From Treponema sp. (GTDB lineage Bacteria; Spirochaetota; Spirochaetia; Treponematales; Treponemataceae), in the NCBI GenBank assembly GCA_017613485.1, contig JAGADS010000033.1, positions 1-6,616 on the forward strand: a stretch of 6,616 bases of DNA, read 5' to 3'. The notes beneath the pieces are model-generated. The model saw only the letters and a program-made list of their open reading frames with translations, was not told where the DNA came from and made no database searches. The position numbers were made by a program, and so were the translations under genes. Positions 1 through 5,270 of this stretch are shown here, piece after piece; position 1 is the first letter of the stretch; each line of letters starts with the position of its first letter.

Positions 1-27
1 CATCCTTACTCTGGAGCTTTTATATGA
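1..27 (+). CDS. possible 3' end of an upstream gene (partial)
   Basis: Frame 1 is open from the window edge and stops at TGA 25-27, giving only eight residues (HPYSGAFI). The TGA overlaps the lipoprotein start ATG (24-26) in an ATGA arrangement, the usual signature of translational coupling within an operon. That geometry is the only support; eight codons are too few to recognise a family and an open frame of this length is expected by chance. The alternative is that the lipoprotein is the first gene after a promoter outside the window. Confidence 0.22.
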   Translation, partial: HPYSGAFI

Positions 28-554
28 AAATAAGATTATTAATCCTTTCTGTTTGCCTTTTAATTGTTTTTTCTTCATGCTCATCTAAAAGCAAAGAGAA
101 TGCAATTGCACAGAATGATGTTACCTCAGAATCAATTACACCAATAAACAGCCTGTTTGCAGATAACAATCCTCCGCCCCAGGATAACATGGCTATTCCA
201 GAAGATGAGGACTCCGACGTTGACCTTGATTTAACCAACAAAAGCGCGACGTTCGTTTACTCTCAGATATTCAACATGCTCTGTGTCCCAGAGGAATATC
301 AGGGGAAAAAAATCCGCATAAAGGGACAGTCATATTATTATACAAATGATTTCGGGGACAACGGCTATTCATGCATTGTAATGGATGCAACCGCCTGCTG
401 CGCCCAGGGCCTTGAGTTTGAACCGGTTGCAGGTGTCACAAAACCAAAAGACGATCAGGAGATAATCGTAACCGGTAATTTTGAAGTCTATGAATATCAC
501 GGCTATGACAGTTTCCGGCTTTCAAATGCTACAGTTCAGTTGGCAAAAAAGTAG
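24..554 (+). CDS. small secreted lipoprotein, function unknown
   Basis: A 176-residue protein that I cannot assign to a named family. Residues 1-18 form a lipoprotein signal peptide: Lys2 and Arg4, then a hydrophobic core (L5-F16), then F-S-S before Cys19, the predicted lipidated cysteine. This lipobox is looser than the L-A-G-C consensus, as often seen in spirochaetes. Residues 20-65 are a polar, Pro/Asp-rich tether. Residues about 74-173 look like one compact beta-rich domain: YxGKKIRIKG near 92-101, then DATACCAQGLEF (121-132) with a vicinal Cys125-Cys126 pair, then EIIVTGNFEVYE. The alternating strand pattern suggests an OB-like fold, and the CC pair suggests a metal or redox role; both are inference. 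The start is set by GGAG at 13-16, 7 nt before ATG. The stop is 3 nt from the convergent GT8 gene. It would sit on the outer face of the cytoplasmic membrane or in the outer membrane. Confidence 0.85.
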   Translation: MKIRLLILSVCLLIVFSSCSSKSKENAIAQNDVTSESITPINSLFADNNPPPQDNMAIPEDEDSDVDLDLTNKSATFVYSQIFNMLCVPEEYQGKKIRIKGQSYYYTNDFGDNGYSCIVMDATACCAQGLEFEPVAGVTKPKDDQEIIVTGNFEVYEYHGYDSFRLSNATVQLAKK

Positions 555-557
555 GTA

Positions 558-1409
558 TTATCTAACATACGGTTCCACGCCGTTTTCGAAACATTTTTTC
601 AGATAGATGTACTCATACAGAACATCATCAAACTGGGTGTATTTGAATACTGTGTGGACTTTGCTTACCATCCACTGCTTGATGTTGTCAGTGTGGGGAT
701 ATGGAAGCCAGAACAGCCTCTTGGAGAAATGGCGGATAACTGTTTTCTTGTAGAGGAACTTCTGATCGTTAAAGCGCTGGCTGATTTTGAGCTGTTTTGT
801 CGTACTCCTGATGATTGCACTTTCATCGGCAAATGTGAGCTTATGTGCCTTTATCTCTTTTCTTGATTTCTCAAACAAACCTGTTTCCCTGCATTTTTTT
901 ACATTAAACAGTATCACGCCTGCATTTATGAATTTTCTCTGCCAGAACAATATCAGTTTTCCGTAATGGTCTGGGGCTGCCGCATATTCATATTCACTGA
1001 CATCCATGTTATAAAGCTTTGTTATGTCATCATTGAACAATAAATCTGCATCCAGATAAAGGAATTTCTCGGGTATTCCTGGTATCAAATCCGCAAGAAG
1101 CCTTAAAAGTGTATACGGAGAGCAATAGCACTGCTCATTGGGGGAGTTGGCAAATTCCTTGGTATAAACATCGGTGACATCTACTTTTGTTATCTTGTTT
1201 TCCGTGTTCTGTCTTTTGGCAATATTCTCAAGATATCTAATCTGCTCATCCGTGATGCATTTATATTCCGGTTTTATGTGGGATACATCCATTGTAAAAA
1301 CATAGACATTAAACGGCTCGGTTGTTTTTGTCCTCTTAAAAATTGAAAGCATGCATGTTAGAATTCCGTCAAAAACCTTATCATTTCCACAGAATAAAAT
1401 GTTAATCAT
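558..1409 (-). CDS. GT8-family glycosyltransferase (last gene of operon)
   Basis: A 283-residue retaining glycosyltransferase of family GT8 (LgtC/GspA-like), using a nucleotide-sugar donor in the cytoplasm. Landmarks: an N-terminal nucleotide-binding strand ILFCGNDKVF (4-13), YCSPYTLLRLL (95-105), the metal-binding DxD as D120-A-D122 in FLYLDADLLF, FINAGVILFN (160-169), ADES (194-197) at the usual DQD/DE position, RFND (212-215), and a late His-Phe (227-228) where GT8 enzymes place their third metal ligand. The KPW motif typical after that His is absent (RHFSKRLFW instead), so it is a divergent member. Length is normal for the family. The ATG overlaps the upstream acyltransferase stop by 8 nt (ATGATTAA) and has AAGGA at 1418-1422, 8 nt upstream, so it is probably translated by coupling. 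Donor and acceptor cannot be read from sequence. The context suggests a lipid-linked or glycolipid acceptor. Confidence 0.9.
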   Translation of the reverse strand: MINILFCGNDKVFDGILTCMLSIFKRTKTTEPFNVYVFTMDVSHIKPEYKCITDEQIRYLENIAKRQNTENKITKVDVTDVYTKEFANSPNEQCYCSPYTLLRLLADLIPGIPEKFLYLDADLLFNDDITKLYNMDVSEYEYAAAPDHYGKLILFWQRKFINAGVILFNVKKCRETGLFEKSRKEIKAHKLTFADESAIIRSTTKQLKISQRFNDQKFLYKKTVIRHFSKRLFWLPYPHTDNIKQWMVSKVHTVFKYTQFDDVLYEYIYLKKCFENGVEPYVR

Positions 1410-2193
1410 TTTCTTTTTCCTTTTTTATGTATTTGATTAATTCTACCGTATTGTTTTTACTGCGCTCGCACATTGCATTATACACCATATCACGCAGTTG
1501 TGTCCGCTTTTCTTTTGGTGAAAGTGATTCATCGGCAAAAAAAGGTCCGTCAACATAAGTTACAATACGTGGATTTTTTGAAAAACGTCTCTTTTGATAT
1601 GTATTCGTAAACGCAAATACCGGCTTTTCATATTGCACCGGATACCTGAACGAAACATCTACAAACGGTCGTATGCCTGTATAAAATGGCCAAATATGAG
1701 CCTCGGGATAAATTGTCATGCTCTTGCCTGTTTCAGAACGCAGCTTTACTGTCTCAAGAAAATTCCTGGTTGCGGCTGCATCATCCGGCAGTGGTAGAGC
1801 ACCCATGTATTTTGTAACCTCCCCCATTCCCGGAATCGATACATTATTTGCATGAACAATTACATAAGTATGCTTGGGCCATGAAACAAATGAAGGTATA
1901 AGAGCATCTGCTATGGCATTTGTATGGTTCCCGAAAATATAGAATCCATTTTTTTTATATGGCTTTATTTTTTTTCTTCCTGCAATTCTGTGAGCATAGG
2001 TAAATTTCATGTAGAACCATGCTATAGGAGTTGCAACTATCCTGTACCAGAAATAATGCTTTATTTTCCACCATAGGGAATCGTCCCCGTACTCGTAATT
2101 AGCATCGATTTTTATCGGTTCGATTTGTGCAGTTGAAAACTCATCTGACAACTCATCACTGTAATAGATTACCGGCGGCAGTTTTTTGTCCAT
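1402..2193 (-). CDS. PlsC-like lysophospholipid acyltransferase, HX5D variant
   Basis: A 263-residue protein of the LPLAT/PlsC superfamily, expected to transfer an acyl chain onto a lysophospholipid, glycerol phosphate or glycolipid hydroxyl at the inner membrane surface. Block I reads GNHTNAIADALIP (88-100): the catalytic His90 is followed by Asp96 with five, not four, intervening residues, so it is HX5D instead of HX4D. MGALPLP (130-136) corresponds to block II, and YPEAHIWPFYTGIRPF (162-177) replaces the FPEGTR block III. An aromatic, basic stretch (41-75) precedes the catalytic block and may mediate membrane binding; no clear transmembrane helix is seen. As I recall, sequences with an NHTQ-type block I form a subfamily in Clostridia, so the variant may be a lineage feature and not a defect. 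The start has a weak GGA (2200-2202), 6 nt upstream, and lies 2 nt after the upstream acyltransferase stop. The stop overlaps the GT8 start. Confidence 0.85.
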   Translation of the reverse strand: MDKKLPPVIYYSDELSDEFSTAQIEPIKIDANYEYGDDSLWWKIKHYFWYRIVATPIAWFYMKFTYAHRIAGRKKIKPYKKNGFYIFGNHTNAIADALIPSFVSWPKHTYVIVHANNVSIPGMGEVTKYMGALPLPDDAAATRNFLETVKLRSETGKSMTIYPEAHIWPFYTGIRPFVDVSFRYPVQYEKPVFAFTNTYQKRRFSKNPRIVTYVDGPFFADESLSPKEKRTQLRDMVYNAMCERSKNNTVELIKYIKKEKEND

Positions 2194-2195
2194 GG

Positions 2196-3044
2196 CTATT
2201 CCGCATCTTGAGTTTTTGTTGTATATGTCAGCGGTATTCCGTAAGTTGTCTCATAGATTTCTTTCCAGATTCTTTCGTTTTCTTTTTGCATGTATTCACG
2301 GTTTTGATGAACTGAGAATTCAGGCTTTGGGAAAATTGCAGGTGAGATATGAACCGTATATTCCTGAATCGGGAAACCGTCATCTCCAATCAAATCAGAA
2401 TCATTCATCGTGATGAAAACAGGCAGAAGGGGAACATTGCTCTTTGCCGCAAATGTGAACGCACCGCTTACCGTGGGACGTGGCTTACGGTAATTCCACC
2501 ACATGCCCTGCTCCGGGTACACAAGGACTTTTTCTCCGCGTTTAAGCAGGACATCCATTGCCTCCATGAACAGTTTCATGCACGAATAGCTTGAAGCCAG
2601 AGGAAGTGTCTTGCAGTGTCTGAAGAACAGGCCGTACAGCCCCGGAAAAGAGGTAAAGTTACCCTCACGGATAACCTTGTACAGATTTGTACCGATGTAC
2701 GGATGGAAAACATAGTGCAGGGCAAAATTGTCAAAGGCATTAAAGTGGTTGCATGTTATTATCATTCCACTGTCTTTTATCGCCTCGAAATTTTCTATTC
2801 CCTTTATTTCCTTTACGATGAGCTTTTTTTCCCTCATTAATTTTTCAATAAAACGGTATGCCTTTATGTTCACATACCATGTAAGGATTTTGTTCTTGAG
2901 CTTTTTGTTCAGATAGTCACATTTATCCGGGGTAAGAGGTATAGTAGGCGGATCATCCTCTACATCCTTGTTGAACCAGCCTTTTTCCTCATACTCCTTT
3001 ATGCGTTCAAGTACTTTTAGTCTGTCAGGTGCTTTTTCACTCAT
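2196..3044 (-). CDS. PlsC-like 1-acylglycerol-3-phosphate acyltransferase family protein
   Basis: A 282-residue member of the LPLAT/PlsC superfamily with a canonical active site: CNHFNAFDNF carries N99-H100-X4-D105 (numbered from the chosen start). YPEQGMWWNYRKPRP (176-190) is the block III equivalent, with the PEQ-MW-NYRKP form I associate with one acyltransferase subfamily of Gram-positive and gut bacteria. LLPVFITMND after it fits block IV. Probable role: acyl transfer to a lysophosphatidate-like or glycolipid substrate at the cytoplasmic membrane. The N-terminal ~45 residues are charged and not conserved-looking. Start choice: the ATG at 3044 overlaps the upstream GT8 stop by 8 nt (ATGAGTGA), matching the other GT/acyltransferase junction. 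An in-frame ATG at 3056 touches the only nearby AAGGA directly and so has no usable spacing, though it would add just four residues. The downstream acyltransferase starts 2 nt after this stop. Confidence 0.88.
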   Translation of the reverse strand: MSEKAPDRLKVLERIKEYEEKGWFNKDVEDDPPTIPLTPDKCDYLNKKLKNKILTWYVNIKAYRFIEKLMREKKLIVKEIKGIENFEAIKDSGMIITCNHFNAFDNFALHYVFHPYIGTNLYKVIREGNFTSFPGLYGLFFRHCKTLPLASSYSCMKLFMEAMDVLLKRGEKVLVYPEQGMWWNYRKPRPTVSGAFTFAAKSNVPLLPVFITMNDSDLIGDDGFPIQEYTVHISPAIFPKPEFSVHQNREYMQKENERIWKEIYETTYGIPLTYTTKTQDAE

Positions 3045-4098
3045 AGTGCTGGACATTCCTTGCTTTATAGCTGCGCCTTAGGTGAAGGAATCCCATTACG
3101 TTATAAAGTATGCCTGAAATAAGGCTTCTTTCCTTTATCATCGTATTGCGGTAATTCTTGGGGTCAACTGTGTCTTTTTCTGCCAGCTTTACAAGATTCT
3201 CATATCCCTGATGATCCCTGTCCTTCTGCTCCTGAGTATAATTCTCACGCATTGCAATGAGCCTGTCGTAATAGGCTGTTTTTTTGGCATAGGCCCAGAA
3301 GTATTCCTCGTACTCAGTGCCCTCATAGTGCCACGGTTTCCAGTTGATTTTATAGTGAATCAGCTTGAGGTTTGCATCATCGAATTTCGGATTCTTAAAT
3401 GCAGTCTTGTTCCAGCCCAAATCAAGCTGTCTTACGCGGTCCTTGCAGAGAACATTAAGATAATCCTCGTCCTGCGTAACCCTGAACGTAAAGCGCTGAA
3501 TCAAGTCTACAAAACGCTCTGCAATTTTATCCTCACGGAACAGCCTTGCATTCATTAAGAGGATACCGGCATTAAAATAGTCTTCGCGTGGAACATCCAG
3601 TGCTTTCTCTACATAAGTTCCAAACACGTCAACCTCTGTCATGACCTCTTCGTTGGCGGCGGCTACATAATTGCTTCCCAATTCCGTATTATACAGCTTG
3701 GAAATGTCATCCAGAATGATGATGTCGCAGTCAAGATAAAGAACCTTGTCATATTCCGGGAAGAGATTCGGTATAAAGAAGCGGTAATAGGTCTCTTTTG
3801 AATAATAATCCCTTAAATGGAACAAATCCTGAATTTCATCCAGCTTGTCTTTAAGTGAAATGAACTCAATTGAGGCTGTCTTTGCTCCCTTTTTCTCTTC
3901 CAGCGTATTTTTCAACTCATCCTGAAGGTTTGAATCCAGATTTGTGGTTAAAACATAGATTTTATACTCGTAATCAGCAGATGCATTTTCAAGCAAAGAA
4001 GTCATGGATACGGCCAAAAACGGTACATAATTGTTATCCGTGGCAAAAAACACCGGAATTACTGGTTTTCTCATCCAAATTTTTGTTTTCTCACTCAT
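3037..4098 (-). CDS. GT8-family glycosyltransferase (first gene of operon)
   Basis: A 353-residue GT8 glycosyltransferase with a complete motif set, numbered from the chosen ATG: VFFATDNNY (16-24, nucleotide binding), YYRFFIPNLFP (104-114), the DxD metal site D123-C-D125 in VLYLDCDIIIL, YFNAGILLMN (174-183), QDEDYLN (209-215), GWN (228-230), and IHYKINWKPW with His248 and the KPW loop (254-256). It should transfer hexose, with retention, from a nucleotide sugar. About 95 residues follow the catalytic core. They are charged, with aromatics, and end in a basic amphipathic stretch (GFLHLRRSYKAR) resembling the membrane-attachment tail described for LgtC. The start is ATG 4098 because GAGGGA lies just upstream; a TTG at 4110 would extend the frame by four residues but has poor spacing to GGAG. 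It heads the GT8-acyltransferase-acyltransferase-GT8 operon, and its stop overlaps the next start by 8 nt. The acceptor is unknown. Confidence 0.92.
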   Translation of the reverse strand: MSEKTKIWMRKPVIPVFFATDNNYVPFLAVSMTSLLENASADYEYKIYVLTTNLDSNLQDELKNTLEEKKGAKTASIEFISLKDKLDEIQDLFHLRDYYSKETYYRFFIPNLFPEYDKVLYLDCDIIILDDISKLYNTELGSNYVAAANEEVMTEVDVFGTYVEKALDVPREDYFNAGILLMNARLFREDKIAERFVDLIQRFTFRVTQDEDYLNVLCKDRVRQLDLGWNKTAFKNPKFDDANLKLIHYKINWKPWHYEGTEYEEYFWAYAKKTAYYDRLIAMRENYTQEQKDRDHQGYENLVKLAEKDTVDPKNYRNTMIKERSLISGILYNVMGFLHLRRSYKARNVQHYE

Positions 4099-4102
4099 TT
4101 TT

Positions 4103-4108
4103 TCCCTC
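4103..4108 (-). promoter_or_regulatory. ribosome binding site of the first GT8 gene
   Basis: GAGGGA on the minus strand, 4 nt before ATG 4098 (6 nt counted from the GAGG core). It decides the start in favour of this ATG over the in-frame TTG at 4108-4110, which overlaps the site itself. Confidence 0.7.
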
Positions 4109-4135
4109 AAAACTCCATTATTTACATTTATTCAC

Positions 4136-4164
4136 ATTATAAAATCCTATCGGATATAAGTCTA
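4136..4164 (-). promoter_or_regulatory. predicted promoter of the GT8/acyltransferase operon
   Basis: On the minus strand there is a perfect TATAAT (4136-4141) and a TAGACT -35 box (4159-4164, four of six matches to TTGACA) separated by 17 nt. The expected start is near 4128, leaving a leader of roughly 30 nt. The spacer contains a small dyad, ATCC-TATC-GGAT (4144-4155), and the -35 is part of a GTCTA/TAGAC inverted repeat (4160-4164 and 4173-4177); either could be an operator, but both are short enough to be chance. The region is AT-rich, so spurious boxes are common. Confidence 0.55.
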
Positions 4165-4237
4165 CAGTATATTAGACAAGTATAAGGCACAAAGGTTTCA
4201 GAAATTTTTAAGCATTGCCCAAAACCCGTTGTTTAAG

Positions 4238-4265
4238 TTGAATTTTTTCACTTTTTTGGTATAAT
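4238..4265 (+). promoter_or_regulatory. predicted sigma70-type promoter of the zinc-domain membrane protein
   Basis: TTGAAT (4238-4243) and a perfect TATAAT (4260-4265) are 16 nt apart. The expected start is near 4272, giving a short leader of about 28 nt that carries AAGGAG (4286-4291), 8 nt before ATG 4300. The strong boxes and RBS suggest high, perhaps constitutive expression. It is divergent from the GT8 operon promoter about 95 nt away. Confidence 0.7.
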
Positions 4266-4299
4266 AATACTAATTTTATACCTGCAAGGAGATATATTT

Positions 4300-5055
4300 A
4301 TGGCAGAAAGGAAAGAACATAAGATTGTTTCAGCATCAACCGGAGAGACAGTAACTAGCAAGCCCCGCCCAGCCGCTGCAGCTACAACTACAAGTTCAGG
4401 AGGAGCAACAGGTTTACGCATCGGTGCAGTAATTCTGTGGATTCTCGCACTGGCATGTGAAGCTTTGGCAGTCGCCTTTATTTTTGAGAAAATTGCCATC
4501 CTTCCAAAGATTCAGCCACTCTACAAGGCAATAGGTGCACTTGTTCTGGACATGATTTTTGTAATCATCGGCTCACAGCTGTGGAAAAATGCAAACCACA
4601 AGGATCCCGCCTCACAGAAGAATGCCGTTAAGTTCTGGCTGTGGAACAACATGGGTGTACTCGTAGCCGCAGTTGCCTTCATTCCGTTCATCATCCTTCT
4701 TCTTACAAACAAGGATGCAGACAAAAAGACCAAGGTAGTTGGAACAGTAGTTGCCGCAATCTTCCTTGCAATCTCAGGTCTCGCAAGCTATGACTGGAAC
4801 CCGATTTCAGCAGAGGCAGTAGCCGCCGCAAACGCAGGTCAGACTGTTTACTGGACAGAGCATGGTAAGAAATTCCACATCTATGATGATTGTCAGGCTC
4901 TTGACCGCTCAGAAACCCTCATTACAGGTTCTGCTCAGGAAGCAATGGACGCAGGAAGAGGAACAATCTGTAAGTTCTGTGAAAAGCGCTTAGCCGCCGA
5001 ACAGCCGGATCTCCTCGAAGCCGCAGAGGAAGCAGCCGCCGCTGTTAACGAATAA
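4300..5055 (+). CDS. membrane protein with C-terminal His/Cys zinc-type mini-domain
   Basis: A 251-residue protein with no named function that I recognise. Residues 1-38 are polar and low-complexity (Ala/Thr/Ser/Gly run at 25-38). Four hydrophobic segments follow at about 41-62, 77-94, 117-136 and 146-163. Residues 181-231 form a small domain: VYWTEHGKKFH, then DDC, then GRGTICKFC. His193, Cys198, Cys224 and Cys227 are spaced like a four-ligand zinc site. The layout (YxT..GKxxH....C..L..S......EA...G...C..C) resembles the small Ada-like metal-binding segments found at the C-terminus of varied secreted and membrane proteins. The tail (232-251) is Ala/Glu-rich. With four helices both ends lie on the same side, probably the cytoplasm. 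The gene is monocistronic: its own promoter and RBS precede it and no + gene follows. Base use is richer in GC-ending alanine codons than its neighbours, consistent with high expression. Function is unknown. Confidence 0.85.
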   Translation: MAERKEHKIVSASTGETVTSKPRPAAAATTTSSGGATGLRIGAVILWILALACEALAVAFIFEKIAILPKIQPLYKAIGALVLDMIFVIIGSQLWKNANHKDPASQKNAVKFWLWNNMGVLVAAVAFIPFIILLLTNKDADKKTKVVGTVVAAIFLAISGLASYDWNPISAEAVAAANAGQTVYWTEHGKKFHIYDDCQALDRSETLITGSAQEAMDAGRGTICKFCEKRLAAEQPDLLEAAEEAAAAVNE

Positions 5056-5064
5056 TCAGGACAT

Positions 5065-5099
5065 AAAAAAAGGCAGGTAACTTGACAAGCCGCCTGCCT
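5065..5099 (-). terminator. intrinsic terminator for the sugar transporter operon (minus strand)
   Basis: Inverted repeat AGGCAGG (5071-5077) / CCTGCCT (5093-5099), with a further CTT/AAG pairing inside the loop. Read on the minus strand the stem is followed by seven Ts (complement of A 5065-5071), a classic Rho-independent terminator. Read on the plus strand it is followed by AAATAAG, with no T tract. So although it sits 15 nt after the stop of the plus-strand gene, it should end transcripts coming from the permease gene, giving them a 3' UTR of about 200 nt. Confidence 0.75.
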
Positions 5100-5117
5100 A
5101 AATAAGAAAACACTCTT

Positions 5118-5269
5118 GAGTCAGTTTCATAAGGTTTTTAGAATCCGTTTGTCTTAGGAGGTACGAACGATATCCCTATTACATTTTTAATTTTTGAAAC
5201 TGACCCTCTATCACTGGAGGATCAAGAAGCTGCAGTTGAATGTTGTTTCAATTGCAGCCTCTTTTTTTT
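5118..5269 (+). ncRNA. candidate structured RNA or structured 3' UTR
   Basis: The stretch between the two terminators has no plausible ORF but has RNA-like structure. GTCAGTTTCA (5120-5129) is perfectly complementary to TGAAACTGAC (5195-5204), and one mismatch further out extends the pairing to 12 positions. Inside, CGTTTGT (5146-5152) pairs with ACGAACG (5163-5169), including one G-U, and displays a loop holding AGGAGG. A second GGAGG lies at 5216-5220. Neither has a start codon at a working distance. The segment ends in a strong plus-strand terminator. It could be the 3' UTR of the upstream gene, a processed 3'-derived sRNA, or a decayed mobile-element end. A TTGACA at 5082-5087 lacks a good -10, so an independent promoter is not established. 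Confidence 0.3.
5229..5269 (+). terminator. intrinsic terminator (plus strand)
   Basis: A 12-bp stem, GCTGCAGTTGAA (5229-5240) with TTCAATTGCAGC (5247-5258), includes one G-U pair and a 6-nt loop (TGTTGT). It is followed by CTC and eight Ts (5262-5269). The T tract is on the plus strand only, so it ends transcripts from the membrane-protein gene about 214 nt after its stop codon. Its T tract ends one base before the permease stop codon (5271-5273, minus strand). Confidence 0.8.
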
Positions 5270-5270
5270 A

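Noticed and set aside
3045..3056. ATG at 3056 as start of the HX4D acyltransferase
   Set aside because: AAGGA abuts this ATG with zero spacing, and the 20-nt overlap is longer than the 8-nt overlap at the equivalent junction. It is not excluded, and the product differs by only four residues.
3211..3558. 115-residue plus-strand open frame inside the GT8 gene
   Set aside because: It lies antisense to well-conserved GT8 motifs and has no start signals; it is a shadow frame.
4099..4110. TTG start at 4110 for the first GT8 gene, four residues longer
   Set aside because: The TTG overlaps the GAGGGA ribosome binding site that serves ATG 4098, and its own nearest purine-rich site (GGAG) is only about 3 nt away.
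4248..4499. Minus-strand 83-residue frame over the start of the zinc-domain membrane protein
   Set aside because: It is antisense to the signal-bearing plus gene, runs through its promoter and RBS, and has no RBS of its own.
5082..5110. Promoter for the candidate RNA from the perfect TTGACA at 5082-5087
   Set aside because: The best -10 at 15-17 nt is TAAGAA or worse, and TTGACA lies in the loop of the minus-strand terminator, so it is probably coincidence.
5156..5190. Tiny ORF after the AGGAGG at 5156-5161
   Set aside because: There is no ATG, GTG or TTG at a working distance; the codon at that distance is ATA, followed by five codons and a stop.
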